Of a stretch of 15,246 bases of DNA, positions 1-7,643 are shown piece by piece. The position numbers and the translations under genes were made by a program. The stretch is taken from assembly GCA_022722495.1 (NCBI GenBank), contig JAIJLI010000020.1, positions 1 through 15,246 of the forward strand, given 5' to 3'. The stretch's first letter is position 1; every line of letters starts with the position of its first letter. This DNA is from Dialister sp. GTDB taxonomy: Bacteria; Bacillota; Negativicutes; Veillonellales; Dialisteraceae. The notes under the pieces are model-generated. The model was not told the origin of the DNA and ran no database searches. It saw only the letters and a program-made list of their open reading frames with translations.

Positions 1-1083
1 GAACACAAGGCAGCCTGCCTTTTTTGCGTCTTCAATGCCGGAGATGACTTCGCCGGAGGAATGAGAAGCCGGGTATCCTTCGGAGGCGAGCACGACATCG
101 ACGGCGCAGGCTTTCTTCCAGACGACAGCTTCGTCGGAGAGCGTACCCTGGACGCAGTCGAGCATGACGCGAGCGAGATCGCCGTCAAAGAGCGGGAGGA
201 CAGCTTCTGTTTCCGGATCCCCGAAACGGCAGTTGAATTCTACCACCTTCGGCCCTTCGCTGGTGATCATGAGACCGGCATAGAGGCAGCCTTTGAAGGG
301 GTAGCCTTCCTTCTTCATGGCCGCTACGATCGGACGGAGGATGCGGACATTGACTTCTTCGCACATTTCTTTGGTCATGACCGGTGCAGGAGCATAGGCA
401 CCCATGCCGCCTGTATTCGGTCCTTTATCGAAGTCAAAGATACGCTTGTGATCCTGCGCGGAAATCATAGGGACGACGTTCGTCCCGTCACAGAAGCAGA
501 GCATGCTGGCTTCTTCGCCTTCCATGAATTCTTCGATGACGACCGATCTGCCGGCACCGCTGAAGGTATGCCCTTCGAGCATATCCTTCACAGTGTCGAT
601 GGCTTCTTCTTCGCTCTGTGCGATGATGACGCCCTTGCCGGAGGCCAGACCGTCAGCCTTGATGACGATCGGATAGGTATCATTGGCTTTGAGGTAAGCG
701 ATGGCTTTTTCTTCATCATCGAATGTCTCATATGCAGCTGTCGGGATGCCATATTTCTTCATGAGAGCTTTCGCGAATCCTTTGGAGCCTTCGATGCGGG
801 CCGCTGCCTTGGACGGGCCAAAGAAGGCCATGCCTCTCTTTTCAAATTCATCCGCAAGGCCCTCGGTCAGGACGGTCTCCGGACCGGCGACGGTGAGGTC
901 GACCTGCATGAGGCGGGCGAAGTCGATGATATCATCATTTCCTTTGATAGGAATGAGTGATGCGACATCGCTCATTCCATCATTGCCCGGGACGACATAG
1001 ACGTCCGTCACCGACGGACTCTGCGATAATTTCCAGAGCAGCGCGTGTTCTCTGCCGCCGCTCCCAATCACTAAAACTTTCAT
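1..1083 (-). CDS. purD: Phosphoribosylamine-glycine ligase (GAR synthetase), 3' end cut by window edge
   Basis: PurD joins glycine to phosphoribosylamine using ATP, the second step of de novo purine synthesis, in the cytosol. Reading the minus strand from the ATG at 1083 gives an unbroken frame of 361 codons to the window edge. It begins MKVLVIGSGGREHALLWKL, the characteristic PurD N-terminal nucleotide-fold signature, and continues with VPGNDG, an ATP-grasp region (IKADGLASGKGV) and FNCRFGDPETE, a family hallmark. PurD is usually about 420 residues, so roughly 60 C-terminal residues lie to the left. A GAGAGGAAG ribosome binding site precedes the ATG. The gene follows purH after a gap of only 14 bp, so it is the last purine gene visible in the operon. 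The identification is close to certain; only the true 3' end is unknown. Confidence 0.97.
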   Translation of the reverse strand, partial: MKVLVIGSGGREHALLWKLSQSPSVTDVYVVPGNDGMSDVASLIPIKGNDDIIDFARLMQVDLTVAGPETVLTEGLADEFEKRGMAFFGPSKAAARIEGSKGFAKALMKKYGIPTAAYETFDDEEKAIAYLKANDTYPIVIKADGLASGKGVIIAQSEEEAIDTVKDMLEGHTFSGAGRSVVIEEFMEGEEASMLCFCDGTNVVPMISAQDHKRIFDFDKGPNTGGMGAYAPAPVMTKEMCEEVNVRILRPIVAAMKKEGYPFKGCLYAGLMITSEGPKVVEFNCRFGDPETEAVLPLFDGDLARVMLDCVQGTLSDEAVVWKKACAVDVVLASEGYPASHSSGEVISGIEDAKKAGCLVF

Positions 1084-1097
1084 ACGATCTTCCTCTC

Positions 1098-2639
1098 TCA
1101 GCTATGGCGGAAATGACGATGTCCGGTGAATACCATCGCAATGCCATATTTATTTGCCATATCAATGGACTCCTGATCTCTGATGGATCCGCCCGGCTGG
1201 ATGACAGCCGTGATGCCTGCCTTTCCTGCGGCTTCAATGGTGTCGCCAAAGGGGAAGAATGCATCGGAGCTCATGACGGAGCCCTTCGCTTTTTCGCCTG
1301 CTTCTGCGATCGCGATGTCAGCAGAGCCGACACGGTTCATCTGGCCGGCACCAACGCCCAGGGTGGTGTCCTGATTTGTGAGGACGATCGCATTCGACTT
1401 CACGTGCTTGACAATGACCCAGGCAAATTCCAGTGCTTTCCATTCTTCTTCCGTCGGCGCTCTGTCAGTGACGACCTTGCAGTCCGCGCGGGTCTCTGTG
1501 CTGTTGTCCGGTGTCTGGATCAGGAGGCCGCCGGATACCTTGTGCAGCTGCAGCTCTTCATGCGTAAGGGACGGTACTTCGATCAGGCGGATATTCTTCT
1601 TCGTTTCCAGCACTTCCAATGCTTCCTTGGAGAATTTCGGCGCCATGACGACTTCGAAGAAAATCGGTTTCATTTCTTCTGCCGTTGCCTTGTCGCATTC
1701 GCGATTCATCGCGACGATACCGCCGAAAGCAGACTTGCTGTCAGCTGCGAAGGCTTTCTTGAATGCATCGAGTGCATTCTCCCCAAGTGCGCAGCCGCAT
1801 GGGTTTGTGTGCTTGATGATGGCGCAGGCCGGCTGGTCTTTCCATTCGCTGGCCAGATCCCAAGCCGCTTCCATATCGACGATGTTGTTGTAAGAGAGTT
1901 CTTTGCCGTGCAGCTGTTTCGCATCCGCGATGCCGCCCTTCACTTCCGGATCTTTGTAGAAAGCGGCTTTCTGGTGCGGGTTCTCGCCGTAGCGCAGGTC
2001 CTGTACTTTCACATACGCTTTGCTGTAGATGTCCGGCAGGGTATCTTTGCTGCCATTGACTTCCTTCGTCATATAGTCAGCGATCGCGCAGTCATAGAGT
2101 CCGGTATGCAGGAAGGCTTTTCTGGAGAGATCCAGACGGAAATCTTCGGTGAGCGTATCTGATTTGATGCGTTCCAGAATGTCGCTGTACTGGGACGGAT
2201 CGACAACGATGGTGACGTATTTGTAATTCTTTGCTGCCGCGCGAACCATGGATGGGCCGCCGATATCGATATTCTCGATCGCTTCAGCGCGGGTGACATC
2301 CGGCTTGGCGATGGTTTCACGGAAGGGATACAGGTTGACAGCGACAAGATCGATGCCGGTGATCCCATGCTCCTTCATTGCTTTCACATGGTCCGGGTTA
2401 TCACGGATGGCAAGGATGCCGCCATGGATCATAGGATGCAGTGTCTTCACGCGTCCGTCCATCATTTCCGGGAAACCGGTCACTTCAGAAACGGACTTGA
2501 CCGGAATGCCGGCATCCGCAATGGCTTTCATCGTGCCGCCGGTGGAAATGATCTCCACGCCCAGTTCATGAAGGCCTTTTGCAAATTCTACGACACCGGT
2601 CTTGTCCGATACGCTGATCAGTGCTCTTTTAATTGCCAT
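1098..2639 (-). CDS. purH: Bifunctional AICAR transformylase / IMP cyclohydrolase
   Basis: PurH carries out the last two steps of IMP synthesis: formyl transfer from 10-formyl-THF to AICAR, then ring closure. The 513-residue length is normal for the family. The N-terminal MGS-like cyclohydrolase domain covers about residues 1-145 (RALISVSDKTG, STGGT, GRVKTLHP). The transformylase domain follows, with RYGENPHQ at 216-223, the active-site KHTNPCG at 276-282, VKSNAIV at 413-419 and QPGGSIRD near 481, ending in the usual GHRHFRH tail. The ATG at 2639 has a strong GGAGG site a few bases upstream. It follows purN after a repeat-filled gap of 145 bp and precedes purD by 14 bp. No key motif is missing. 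Confidence 0.98.
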   Translation of the reverse strand: MAIKRALISVSDKTGVVEFAKGLHELGVEIISTGGTMKAIADAGIPVKSVSEVTGFPEMMDGRVKTLHPMIHGGILAIRDNPDHVKAMKEHGITGIDLVAVNLYPFRETIAKPDVTRAEAIENIDIGGPSMVRAAAKNYKYVTIVVDPSQYSDILERIKSDTLTEDFRLDLSRKAFLHTGLYDCAIADYMTKEVNGSKDTLPDIYSKAYVKVQDLRYGENPHQKAAFYKDPEVKGGIADAKQLHGKELSYNNIVDMEAAWDLASEWKDQPACAIIKHTNPCGCALGENALDAFKKAFAADSKSAFGGIVAMNRECDKATAEEMKPIFFEVVMAPKFSKEALEVLETKKNIRLIEVPSLTHEELQLHKVSGGLLIQTPDNSTETRADCKVVTDRAPTEEEWKALEFAWVIVKHVKSNAIVLTNQDTTLGVGAGQMNRVGSADIAIAEAGEKAKGSVMSSDAFFPFGDTIEAAGKAGITAVIQPGGSIRDQESIDMANKYGIAMVFTGHRHFRHS

Positions 2640-2659
2640 TGATATTCCTCCTTTTATTG

Positions 2660-2678
2660 ATGGGTTCAGGGTTCAGGG
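2660..2678. repeat. Short period-7 array (GGTTCAG type)
   Basis: Two and a half tandem copies of a 7-bp unit (GGTTCAG GGTTCAG GGG) lie just upstream of the purH ribosome binding site. On the coding strand they read CTGAACC. The same unit recurs, degenerate, at 4496-4530 and cleanly at 15179-15209. Confidence 0.75.
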
Positions 2679-2731
2679 GCGGCGCATCATAAAATAGAAG
2701 CGTCGCAGAGTAGACATAATGGCGATGCCCG
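2679..2731 (+). repeat. Interspersed palindromic repeat, copy A
   Basis: A 7-bp hairpin arm GCGGCGC (2679-2685) faces GCGTCGC (2700-2706), with one G-U pair, across an AT-rich loop. About 14 bp later comes the tail GGCGATGCCCG (2721-2731). The same order of arm, AT-rich loop, arm, AT-rich spacer and GGCRATGCC tail occurs at 4541-4587 and, inverted, at 7676-7726. I infer one repeat family of about 50 bp. There is no T-tract, so a terminator role is not supported. Confidence 0.8.
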
Positions 2732-2743
2732 AAAATCGTATTC

Positions 2744-2790
2744 AAGTCACCAGTCACTCGAGGCTCCTAATCCCTAACCACTAGTCACTT
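2744..2790. repeat. Degenerate period-7 array after purN
   Basis: Read on plus, the sequence splits into 7-bp units such as AAGTCAC, CAGTCAC, CTAATCC, CTAACCA, CTAGTCA. The array overlaps the purN stop codon (2785-2787), so purN ends inside it. The units differ by substitution but the 7-bp phase holds through most of the array, with one 2-3 bp slip near 2765. Confidence 0.75.
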
Positions 2791-3402
2791 TCCCCTATGC
2801 ATCCCCGTCACATGATGTCCTTCTACATGGAGTTCATCACGGCAGTAAGCTGCTACGGTGCGAACGTAGGCGGGGTGCTCCTGCTCAAGGATGCGATCTG
2901 CAAGTGTGTCTTCGGTGTCATCGTCGTAGACAGGCACAGCGACCTGCGTGATGATCGGGCCGTCGTCAAGACCGGTGCCCACGAAGTGGACGGTGCAGCC
3001 TGCGACTTTTACGCCCGCTTCGATCGCCTGACGCTGGGCATGAAGTCCACGGAAGCTCGGGAGAAGCGCCGGATGGATATTGATGATGCGGTTCGGGAAT
3101 GCATTCACAAGCTCTTCCCCGCAGATACGCATATATCCCGCAAGGCAGATGAGGTCTGGCGCATAGAACTTGGCAGCAGACAGAATGGCTGCATTGAAGT
3201 CCGCCTTGGTCGCGAAGTCTTTGCGTTCGAGAACCGTCGCAGGTACATTCCAGCGCTTGGCGCGTTCAAGGACCTGGGCATCGGCATGGTCGCAGATCAC
3301 GCCGATCACAGTGCCGTCAATGGTACCATTGACCGTCGCTTCATGGATGGCTTCTGCATTCGATCCCCGGCCGGAAGCGAAAATCAAAATTTTCTTACTC
3401 AT
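2785..3402 (-). CDS. purN: Phosphoribosylglycinamide formyltransferase (GAR transformylase)
   Basis: PurN transfers the formyl group of 10-formyl-THF to GAR, the third step of purine synthesis. The 205-residue protein starts MSKKILIFASGRGSN, the phosphate-binding signature. It carries the catalytic triad expected from E. coli PurN: Asn108 and His110 in NIHPALLPSFRGLHA, and Asp146 in VGTGLDDGP. I chose the ATG at 3402 because it starts the conserved sequence and has an AGGTGG site 9 bp upstream; a longer in-frame start would add four residues. Its start overlaps the purM stop by 8 bp (ATGAGTAA), so the two genes are probably translationally coupled. The C-terminus runs into a period-7 repeat array, which supplies the stop codon. 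Confidence 0.97.
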   Translation of the reverse strand: MSKKILIFASGRGSNAEAIHEATVNGTIDGTVIGVICDHADAQVLERAKRWNVPATVLERKDFATKADFNAAILSAAKFYAPDLICLAGYMRICGEELVNAFPNRIINIHPALLPSFRGLHAQRQAIEAGVKVAGCTVHFVGTGLDDGPIITQVAVPVYDDDTEDTLADRILEQEHPAYVRTVAAYCRDELHVEGHHVTGMHRGK

Positions 3403-4453
3403 GGAAAAGACCACCTGTCACAATGACATCCTGCTCGCCTTTCGTGATCTCGCCGACTTCGTAGACCGGTTCTTCGATGGCTGCAAGGATTTCCTTCGCC
3501 TTTTCGGCTTCTTCACGGCTCATGATAAGGAGCATGCCAAGACCGCAGTTGTAGGTGCGGTACATTTCATGCGCTTCGACGCCGCCTTCACGCTGCAGGA
3601 ACGGGAAGATCGGAAGCATCGGCCATTTGTCCGCATCGAGGACCGCGCGGGTGCCTTTCGGAAGTACGCGCGGGATATTGTCATAGAATCCGCCGCCCGT
3701 GATGTGTACCATACCATTGACTTTCGCGCCTTTCAGCACCGGAAGTACAGGTCTTGGATAGAGACGGGTCGGGGTAAGGAGGACTTCGCCAAGCGGCTTG
3801 TCGAAGCCTTCATAAGTTTCTTTGAGCGAGAGGCCATTGTCTTTGATGATGCGGCGCACCAGAGAGTAGCCATTCGAATGAACACCCGTGGATGGCAGGC
3901 CGAGGATGACGTCTCCTTCCCGGATGTCTTCGCCGGTGATAATGTCTTTGCGATCCACAATGCCGACAGCAAAGCCTGCGACATCATAGTCACCCTTAGC
4001 GTAGAAGCCAGCCATTTCTGCGGTCTCACCGCCCAGCAGCGCGCAGCCGGACTCGATGCAGGCATCTGCGACGCCCTTTACGATCTCTGCCATCAGTTCT
4101 GGTTCCAGTTTGCCGGTCGCAATGTAGTCGAGGAAAAAGAGCGGACGTGCGCCCTGTACCAGGACATCATTGACACTCATAGCGACACAGTCCTGCCCGA
4201 TGGTATCATGGATGCCCATCTCAATGGCAAGGCGCAGCTTCGTGCCGACGCCGTCCGTGCCGGAGACAAGGATCGGATCAGCGGAGAGCTCTTCTTTCAG
4301 GCGGAAGAGTCCGCCGAATCCGCCAAGATCCCCCATGACGCCGCGGGTATAGGTCGCCTGTACGGATTTCTTGATCAGCTCTACTTCTCTTTCTCCTGCA
4401 TCGATATCGACGCCGGCTTCTGCATAGGTCAGGCCTTTCTTCTTTTCAGCCAT
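3395..4453 (-). CDS. purM: Phosphoribosylformylglycinamidine cyclo-ligase (AIR synthetase)
   Basis: PurM closes the imidazole ring, making AIR from FGAM with ATP, the fifth step of the pathway. The 352-residue protein shows the family's features in order: LTYAEAGVDIDAGE at 8-21, GGFGGLFRL at 44-52, the ATP/phosphate loop SGTDGVGTK at 64-72, GGETAEM at 141-147, then NGYSLVRRII and HITGGGFYDNIPRVLP. The start at 4453 is set by homology (MAEKKKGLTY) and a GGAGG site just upstream. An upstream in-frame ATG at 4549 would add 32 residues rich in Glu-Pro-Ser/Ile encoded by a degenerate 7-bp array, so I reject it. It overlaps purN by 8 bp. PurM needs FGAM from PurL/PurQ/PurS, none of which is in the window. 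Confidence 0.97.
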   Translation of the reverse strand: MAEKKKGLTYAEAGVDIDAGEREVELIKKSVQATYTRGVMGDLGGFGGLFRLKEELSADPILVSGTDGVGTKLRLAIEMGIHDTIGQDCVAMSVNDVLVQGARPLFFLDYIATGKLEPELMAEIVKGVADACIESGCALLGGETAEMAGFYAKGDYDVAGFAVGIVDRKDIITGEDIREGDVILGLPSTGVHSNGYSLVRRIIKDNGLSLKETYEGFDKPLGEVLLTPTRLYPRPVLPVLKGAKVNGMVHITGGGFYDNIPRVLPKGTRAVLDADKWPMLPIFPFLQREGGVEAHEMYRTYNCGLGMLLIMSREEAEKAKEILAAIEEPVYEVGEITKGEQDVIVTGGLFHE

Positions 4454-4495
4454 AGTTCCTCCGTGTATAAATGTATAAATAAAGATGTTAGAAAT

Positions 4496-4530
4496 GGGTT
4501 CAGCAGGTTCTATAGGTTCTGAGGGTTCAA
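4496..4530. repeat. Degenerate GGTTC-type array upstream of purM
   Basis: GGTTC occurs four times, with near-regular 7-10 bp spacing (GGGTTCAG, AGGTTC, AGGTTC, GGGTTCA). It matches the cleaner TTCAGGG units before purH (2660-2678) and occupies the same place, between the palindromic repeat and the next gene's ribosome binding site. Confidence 0.6.
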
Positions 4531-4540
4531 TGGAAATAGT

Positions 4541-4587
4541 GCGGCGCATAAATCAAAGCGCCGCATTATTATATGAGGCAATGCCCG
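4541..4587 (+). repeat. Interspersed palindromic repeat, copy B
   Basis: GCGGCGC (4541-4547) and GCGCCGC (4558-4564) form a perfect 7-bp stem around a 10-nt AT-rich loop. An AT-rich spacer (ATTATTATATGA) and the tail GGCAATGCCCG (4577-4587) follow. This is the same layout as copy A and, inverted, copy C. Confidence 0.8.
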
Positions 4588-4760
4588 CAGCTGGCATGCA
4601 ATACCGAGGCATCGATTGAAATGCCTGCTCATCTCTCCATTTTGCCAGTAGCACAAAGATTCCTCGACTTCGCTCGGAATGACGATACGAGAAAAACGAT
4701 ACATGCGCTTAGCATGCTGGCCGCTTCGTGGCACCTTGTCCTGCGCCACAAGCAGGAAAC
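4588..4760. repeat. purF-purM spacer with small palindromes and a widespread-type repeat
   Basis: No gene is supported here. The stretch holds a hairpin AGGCAT/ATGCCT (4607-4612 and 4621-4626). At 4658-4686 it holds a hairpin which on minus reads ATTCC, loop GAGCGAAGTCGA, GGAAT. Translated, that element gives the VIPSEVEES string that I recall as common in spurious small ORFs of many bacteria. A third pair, GTGGC/GCCAC, lies near 4729-4750. These look like dispersed intergenic repeats, not regulatory sites of purM. Confidence 0.6.
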
Positions 4761-4786
4761 CTAATCCCTAATCCCTAGCCACTAAT
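4761..4786. repeat. Period-7 array abutting the purF stop
   Basis: Clear 7-bp units CTAATCC, CTAATCC, CTAGCCA, CTAAT run to within 8 bp of the purF stop codon. On the coding strand the array follows the stop almost directly. Confidence 0.8.
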
Positions 4787-4793
4787 TTATCAG

Positions 4794-6215
4794 CTATTCC
4801 TCATCATCCATGCTTCCGAGGCCGTTGTGCGGAACGTGTTCCGGATAGATGCCATCGAAGCAGGCAAAGCACATATCTTCCTTCTTGATGCAGGAGATCG
4901 ACTCTGCAAGCCCTTCCAGGGAAAGGTAGTGCAGGGCATCTGCGCCGATCATGGAGCAGATCTCTTCTGTCGAATACTTTGCTGCGATCAGCTGCTTTCT
5001 TTCCGCGGTATCGATCCCGAAGAAGCAGGGATACTTGACTGGCGGCGAGCTGATACAGAGCTTGATCTCCTTGGCGCCTGCGTTCCTCAGAAGGTTAATG
5101 ATGATGCCGCTCGTCGTGCCGCGGACGATGGAGTCATCGATCAATACGATGCGTTTCCCTTCGACATTCATGCGGATCGGGTTCAGCTTCATGCGGACAG
5201 CGCGTTCACGCTTTTTCTGCCCCGGCTGGATGAAGGTACGGCCCATGTACTTATTCTTGAGCAGCCCTTCTACGAATGGGATGCCGGAAGCAGCGGCATA
5301 GCCAAGAGCAGCGACATTGCCGGAGTCCGGGACGCTCATGACGACGTCTCCGTCGAAACGGCATTCTTCCCAGAGCTTCCTGCCCATATTGAGGCGAGCC
5401 TGATAAATGTCCTGTCCATTCATGATGGAGTCCGGGCGGGCAAAATAGATGTATTCAAAAGAGCAGATGCCATGCTTATGAGCATCGACCGGGCAGTACA
5501 TGGTGGAACGGACGCCATTGTCATCGATGGAAACAATTTCACCCGGAAGGATGTCACGGACGAATTTGGCATCGATGGCATCCAGCGCCGGTGTCTCCGA
5601 AGCCAGGACCCAGCCCGTTTCGGTCTTGCCGAGGACGAGCGGGCGATAGCCGAAGGGATCTCGACAGCCATAGAGTGCCTTATTCGTGCAGGCGACGATC
5701 GCATATGCGCCGTGGATCTCATCCATCAGTTCTTTGAATTTTTCTTCTTCAGTCGGACGGCGGCTTCTTGCCAGCAGTTTAATGATGACTTCCGTATCCA
5801 TCGAAGTCGAGAAGGTAGAACCTTCCAAAAGGAGGCGGCGGCGAAGATTCAGTGTATTCACCAGATTGCCGTTATGCGCGAGTGCCATGGGGCCATCGAT
5901 GCTGTCTGCCTGCAGCGGCTGGACATTCGCCGGGATGGAAGAGCCAGTCGTGGAATAGCGCACATGGCCGATGCCGATGTGACCTTCCTTTTCCGGCAGG
6001 TTGCGGAATACTTCCGTTACAAGTCCCATGCCGCGGAAGGTCTCCATTTCCTTGCCGTCAGTGACGGTGATACCGGCACTTTCCTGCCCGCGGTGCTGCA
6101 GGGCAAAGATACCATAGTACACTTCATGCACCGCCGACAGATCATGGTCGAAAATGCCGAAGACGCCGCACTCTTCATGGGGTTTGTCATCATAAATTTC
6201 TGTACTTTTGTACAT
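4794..6215 (-). CDS. purF: Amidophosphoribosyltransferase, Fe-S and propeptide type
   Basis: PurF makes phosphoribosylamine from PRPP and glutamine, the committed and normally feedback-controlled first step. The 473-residue protein is of the B. subtilis type. Catalytic Cys16 (EECGVFGIF) lies behind a 15-residue propeptide that must be removed. The Ntn glutaminase domain contains HRGQESAG (41-48) and AHNGNL. The PRPP loop is VLIDDSIVRGTTSG (357-370). Four cysteines at 251, 397, 449 and 452 match the ligands of the oxygen-labile 4Fe-4S cluster known in the B. subtilis enzyme, which fits an anaerobe. The ATG at 6215 has an AGGAG site 9 bp upstream. It lies between purC and purM, separated from both by long repeat-filled gaps. 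Confidence 0.98.
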   Translation of the reverse strand: MYKSTEIYDDKPHEECGVFGIFDHDLSAVHEVYYGIFALQHRGQESAGITVTDGKEMETFRGMGLVTEVFRNLPEKEGHIGIGHVRYSTTGSSIPANVQPLQADSIDGPMALAHNGNLVNTLNLRRRLLLEGSTFSTSMDTEVIIKLLARSRRPTEEEKFKELMDEIHGAYAIVACTNKALYGCRDPFGYRPLVLGKTETGWVLASETPALDAIDAKFVRDILPGEIVSIDDNGVRSTMYCPVDAHKHGICSFEYIYFARPDSIMNGQDIYQARLNMGRKLWEECRFDGDVVMSVPDSGNVAALGYAAASGIPFVEGLLKNKYMGRTFIQPGQKKRERAVRMKLNPIRMNVEGKRIVLIDDSIVRGTTSGIIINLLRNAGAKEIKLCISSPPVKYPCFFGIDTAERKQLIAAKYSTEEICSMIGADALHYLSLEGLAESISCIKKEDMCFACFDGIYPEHVPHNGLGSMDDEE

Positions 6216-6240
6216 TCGGGAATTCTCCTATACATATAAA

Positions 6241-6290
6241 TGGTGACTAGTGACTGGTCTCTAGCTTCCAGCTCCTAGCTACTAGTATTG
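6241..6290. repeat. Period-7 array upstream of purF (CTAGNNN type)
   Basis: Successive 7-bp units read CTAGTGA, CTGGTCT, CTAGCTT, CCAGCTC, CTAGCTA, CTAGTAT. The CTAG core recurs at 7-bp steps. It sits 25 bp upstream of the purF start codon, inside the purC-purF transcript region. Confidence 0.8.
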
Positions 6291-6339
6291 CGTATTTCGA
6301 TGAAGAGAACTTTCAATCGGCATACAAATGCAGTCAGAA

Positions 6340-6600
6340 TGAGCGTCGTAGCGACCTGCTTCTCCCTTCTGGGGAAGCAGCGAAGGCAATATGTGCAAGC
6401 GAACTGGATTTTTAGGAGCGTAGCGACACTAAAATCCAGTGAGACGCCATTTCGAGCGCAGCGAGATGGGGCATGCCAGCGGTATAGTATAATGTTGAAT
6501 AGTCCGATACTATCGATATTCCAACACTTTCAGGCAATACCGCTACGTAGCCCCCTCTCCCCTTCGGGGAGCTCCCCCGATGGGGAGCCAAGACATTCCA
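6340..6600. repeat. Cluster of inverted repeats in the purC-purF gap
   Basis: The 458-bp gap between purC and purF has no supported gene. In order it holds: a GAGCGTCGTAGCGAC motif (6341-6355); a CTGCTTC/GAAGCAG hairpin (6356-6380); a 12-bp inverted repeat with arms 6403-6415 and 6429-6440 around loop GAGCGTAGCGACA; a second hairpin CCATTTC/GAGATGG around GAGCGCAGC (about 6448-6470); an imperfect 65-bp inverted repeat with ends GCGGTAT/ATACCGC (6479-6543); and two back-to-back GC hairpins, CTCCCC-TTC-GGGGAG (6557-6571) and GCTCCCC-CGAT-GGGGAGC (6571-6588). Structured RNA or mobile-repeat debris would both fit. No T-tract marks a terminator on the minus strand. Confidence 0.7.
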
Positions 6601-6639
6601 CCACTTCTCACGAAGTCCAGAAGTTAACAAATCGCTATA

Positions 6640-6672
6640 CTAGTCCCTAGTCACCAGCTACTAGTCCCCAAT
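6640..6672. repeat. Period-7 array abutting the purC stop
   Basis: Units CTAGTCC, CTAGTCA, CCAGCTA, CTAGTCC, CCAATCT run directly up to the purC stop codon (6674-6676). On the coding strand the array begins right after the stop. Confidence 0.8.
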
Positions 6673-6673
6673 C

Positions 6674-7537
6674 TTAAAATTTTTCGCCGGTCAGAAGTTC
6701 ATAGGCTTCTTTATAGATATCGATGGTCTTATCGATGATCTCCTGCGGTACGGTATCTCCCGGATGAGCCTTCAGATAGTCTCTTACAAACTGCTTGTCA
6801 TAGGAAGGCTGTCCATGGCCTGCTTCATAGCCCTTTGCCGGCCAGAAGCGGGAGTTATCCGGTGTGAGCATTTCATCACCGAGGACGATGTTTCCATTTT
6901 CATCGAGGCCGAATTCAAATTTCGTGTCCGCAATGATGATGCCTCTTTCCAGTGCATAGTCCGCGCACTTGTTGTAAAGAGCCAAGGTCAGTTCAGACAG
7001 CTTTTCCATGTATTCCTTGCCTTTTCCCGGGAAGAAATGGTTTACCCATTCTTCACCCTCCTCCATGGAAATGTTCTGGTCATGTTCACCCGCCGGTGCT
7101 TTGGTGGATGGGGTGAAGATCGGCTGCGGAAGCTTCTGGCATTCCTTCAGTCCTTCTGGCAGCTGGATGCCGCAGACTTTGCCGTCCTTCTGATAGCCTT
7201 CCCAGCCGGAACCGGTGATGTAGCCACGGACGATGCATTCGACCGGGATCATGTTGAGCTTCTGTGTCTTCATGGAGCGGCCTTCAAATTCCGCAGTCTG
7301 GAAGAATTCCGGCATATCTTTGGTGTCGATGGAGATCATATGATTCAGCACGATGTCTTTCGTGAGATCGAACCAGAACTTGGACATGCGGTTCAGCACA
7401 CAGCCTTTTTCGGGGATCGGGCATTTCAGGATGTTGTCAAAAGCAGAAATGCGGTCGGTGCAGACCATGACGAGGCTGTCACCGAGGTCATACAGTTCAC
7501 GAACTTTGCCGGATTTGAATGGTTTATATTCTTTCAT
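6674..7537 (-). CDS. purC: SAICAR synthetase
   Basis: PurC condenses CAIR with aspartate, using ATP, to give SAICAR. The 287-residue protein resembles the longer yeast-ADE1-like form, not the roughly 240-residue B. subtilis form. Landmarks are SGKVRELYDLGD (9-20), TDRISAFD (27-34), VECIVRGYITGSGWEGY (99-115), FTPSTKAPAGEHD (141-153), DTKFEFG (204-210) and DEMLTPDNSRFWP (221-233). The ATG at 7537 follows an AAGGAG site. It lies downstream of purE after 286 bp of repeats and upstream of purF after 458 bp. Fumarate release from SAICAR needs purB, which is not in the window. Identity is secure. Confidence 0.97.
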   Translation of the reverse strand: MKEYKPFKSGKVRELYDLGDSLVMVCTDRISAFDNILKCPIPEKGCVLNRMSKFWFDLTKDIVLNHMISIDTKDMPEFFQTAEFEGRSMKTQKLNMIPVECIVRGYITGSGWEGYQKDGKVCGIQLPEGLKECQKLPQPIFTPSTKAPAGEHDQNISMEEGEEWVNHFFPGKGKEYMEKLSELTLALYNKCADYALERGIIIADTKFEFGLDENGNIVLGDEMLTPDNSRFWPAKGYEAGHGQPSYDKQFVRDYLKAHPGDTVPQEIIDKTIDIYKEAYELLTGEKF

Positions 7538-7586
7538 TTGGTATTCTCCTTTTGGACTTCATATCGTTTATTCAATCATAGTAAGA

Positions 7587-7628
7587 CTAGTGACTAGGGA
7601 CTAGGAACCGGGGGCTAGAGACTAAAAG
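7587..7628. repeat. Period-7 array upstream of purC (CTAGNGA type)
   Basis: Six units in phase read CTAGTGA, CTAGGGA, CTAGGAA, CCGGGGG, CTAGAGA, CTAAAAG. It lies 50 bp upstream of the purC start codon. Confidence 0.82.
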
Positions 7629-7643
7629 ATCGTAAGGCTGGAA

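Noticed and set aside
61..960. Plus-strand 299-residue open frame at the left end
   Set aside because: It is the antisense of purD, which reads without interruption on minus with all its motifs.
4453..4549. Upstream purM start adding 32 residues
   Set aside because: The extra residues are translated from a degenerate repeat, and the ATG at 4453 has a proper GGAGG site and starts the conserved sequence.
4510..4749. Minus-strand 79-residue open frame containing VIPSEVEES
   Set aside because: It covers known-type intergenic repeats and palindromes; the peptide is a familiar spurious translation of a dispersed repeat.
957..6239. Long plus-strand open frames opposite purH, purM and purF (for example 957-2162, 3170-4522, 4827-6239)
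   Set aside because: They lie antisense to secure purine genes, show no family motifs, have Cys/Arg/His/Phe-rich composition typical of antisense frames, and lack ribosome binding sites.
6288..6650. Plus-strand 120-residue and minus-strand 72-residue (6412-6630) open frames in the purC-purF gap
   Set aside because: Both run through inverted repeats and a period-7 array, have no ribosome binding site of note and no recognisable domain.
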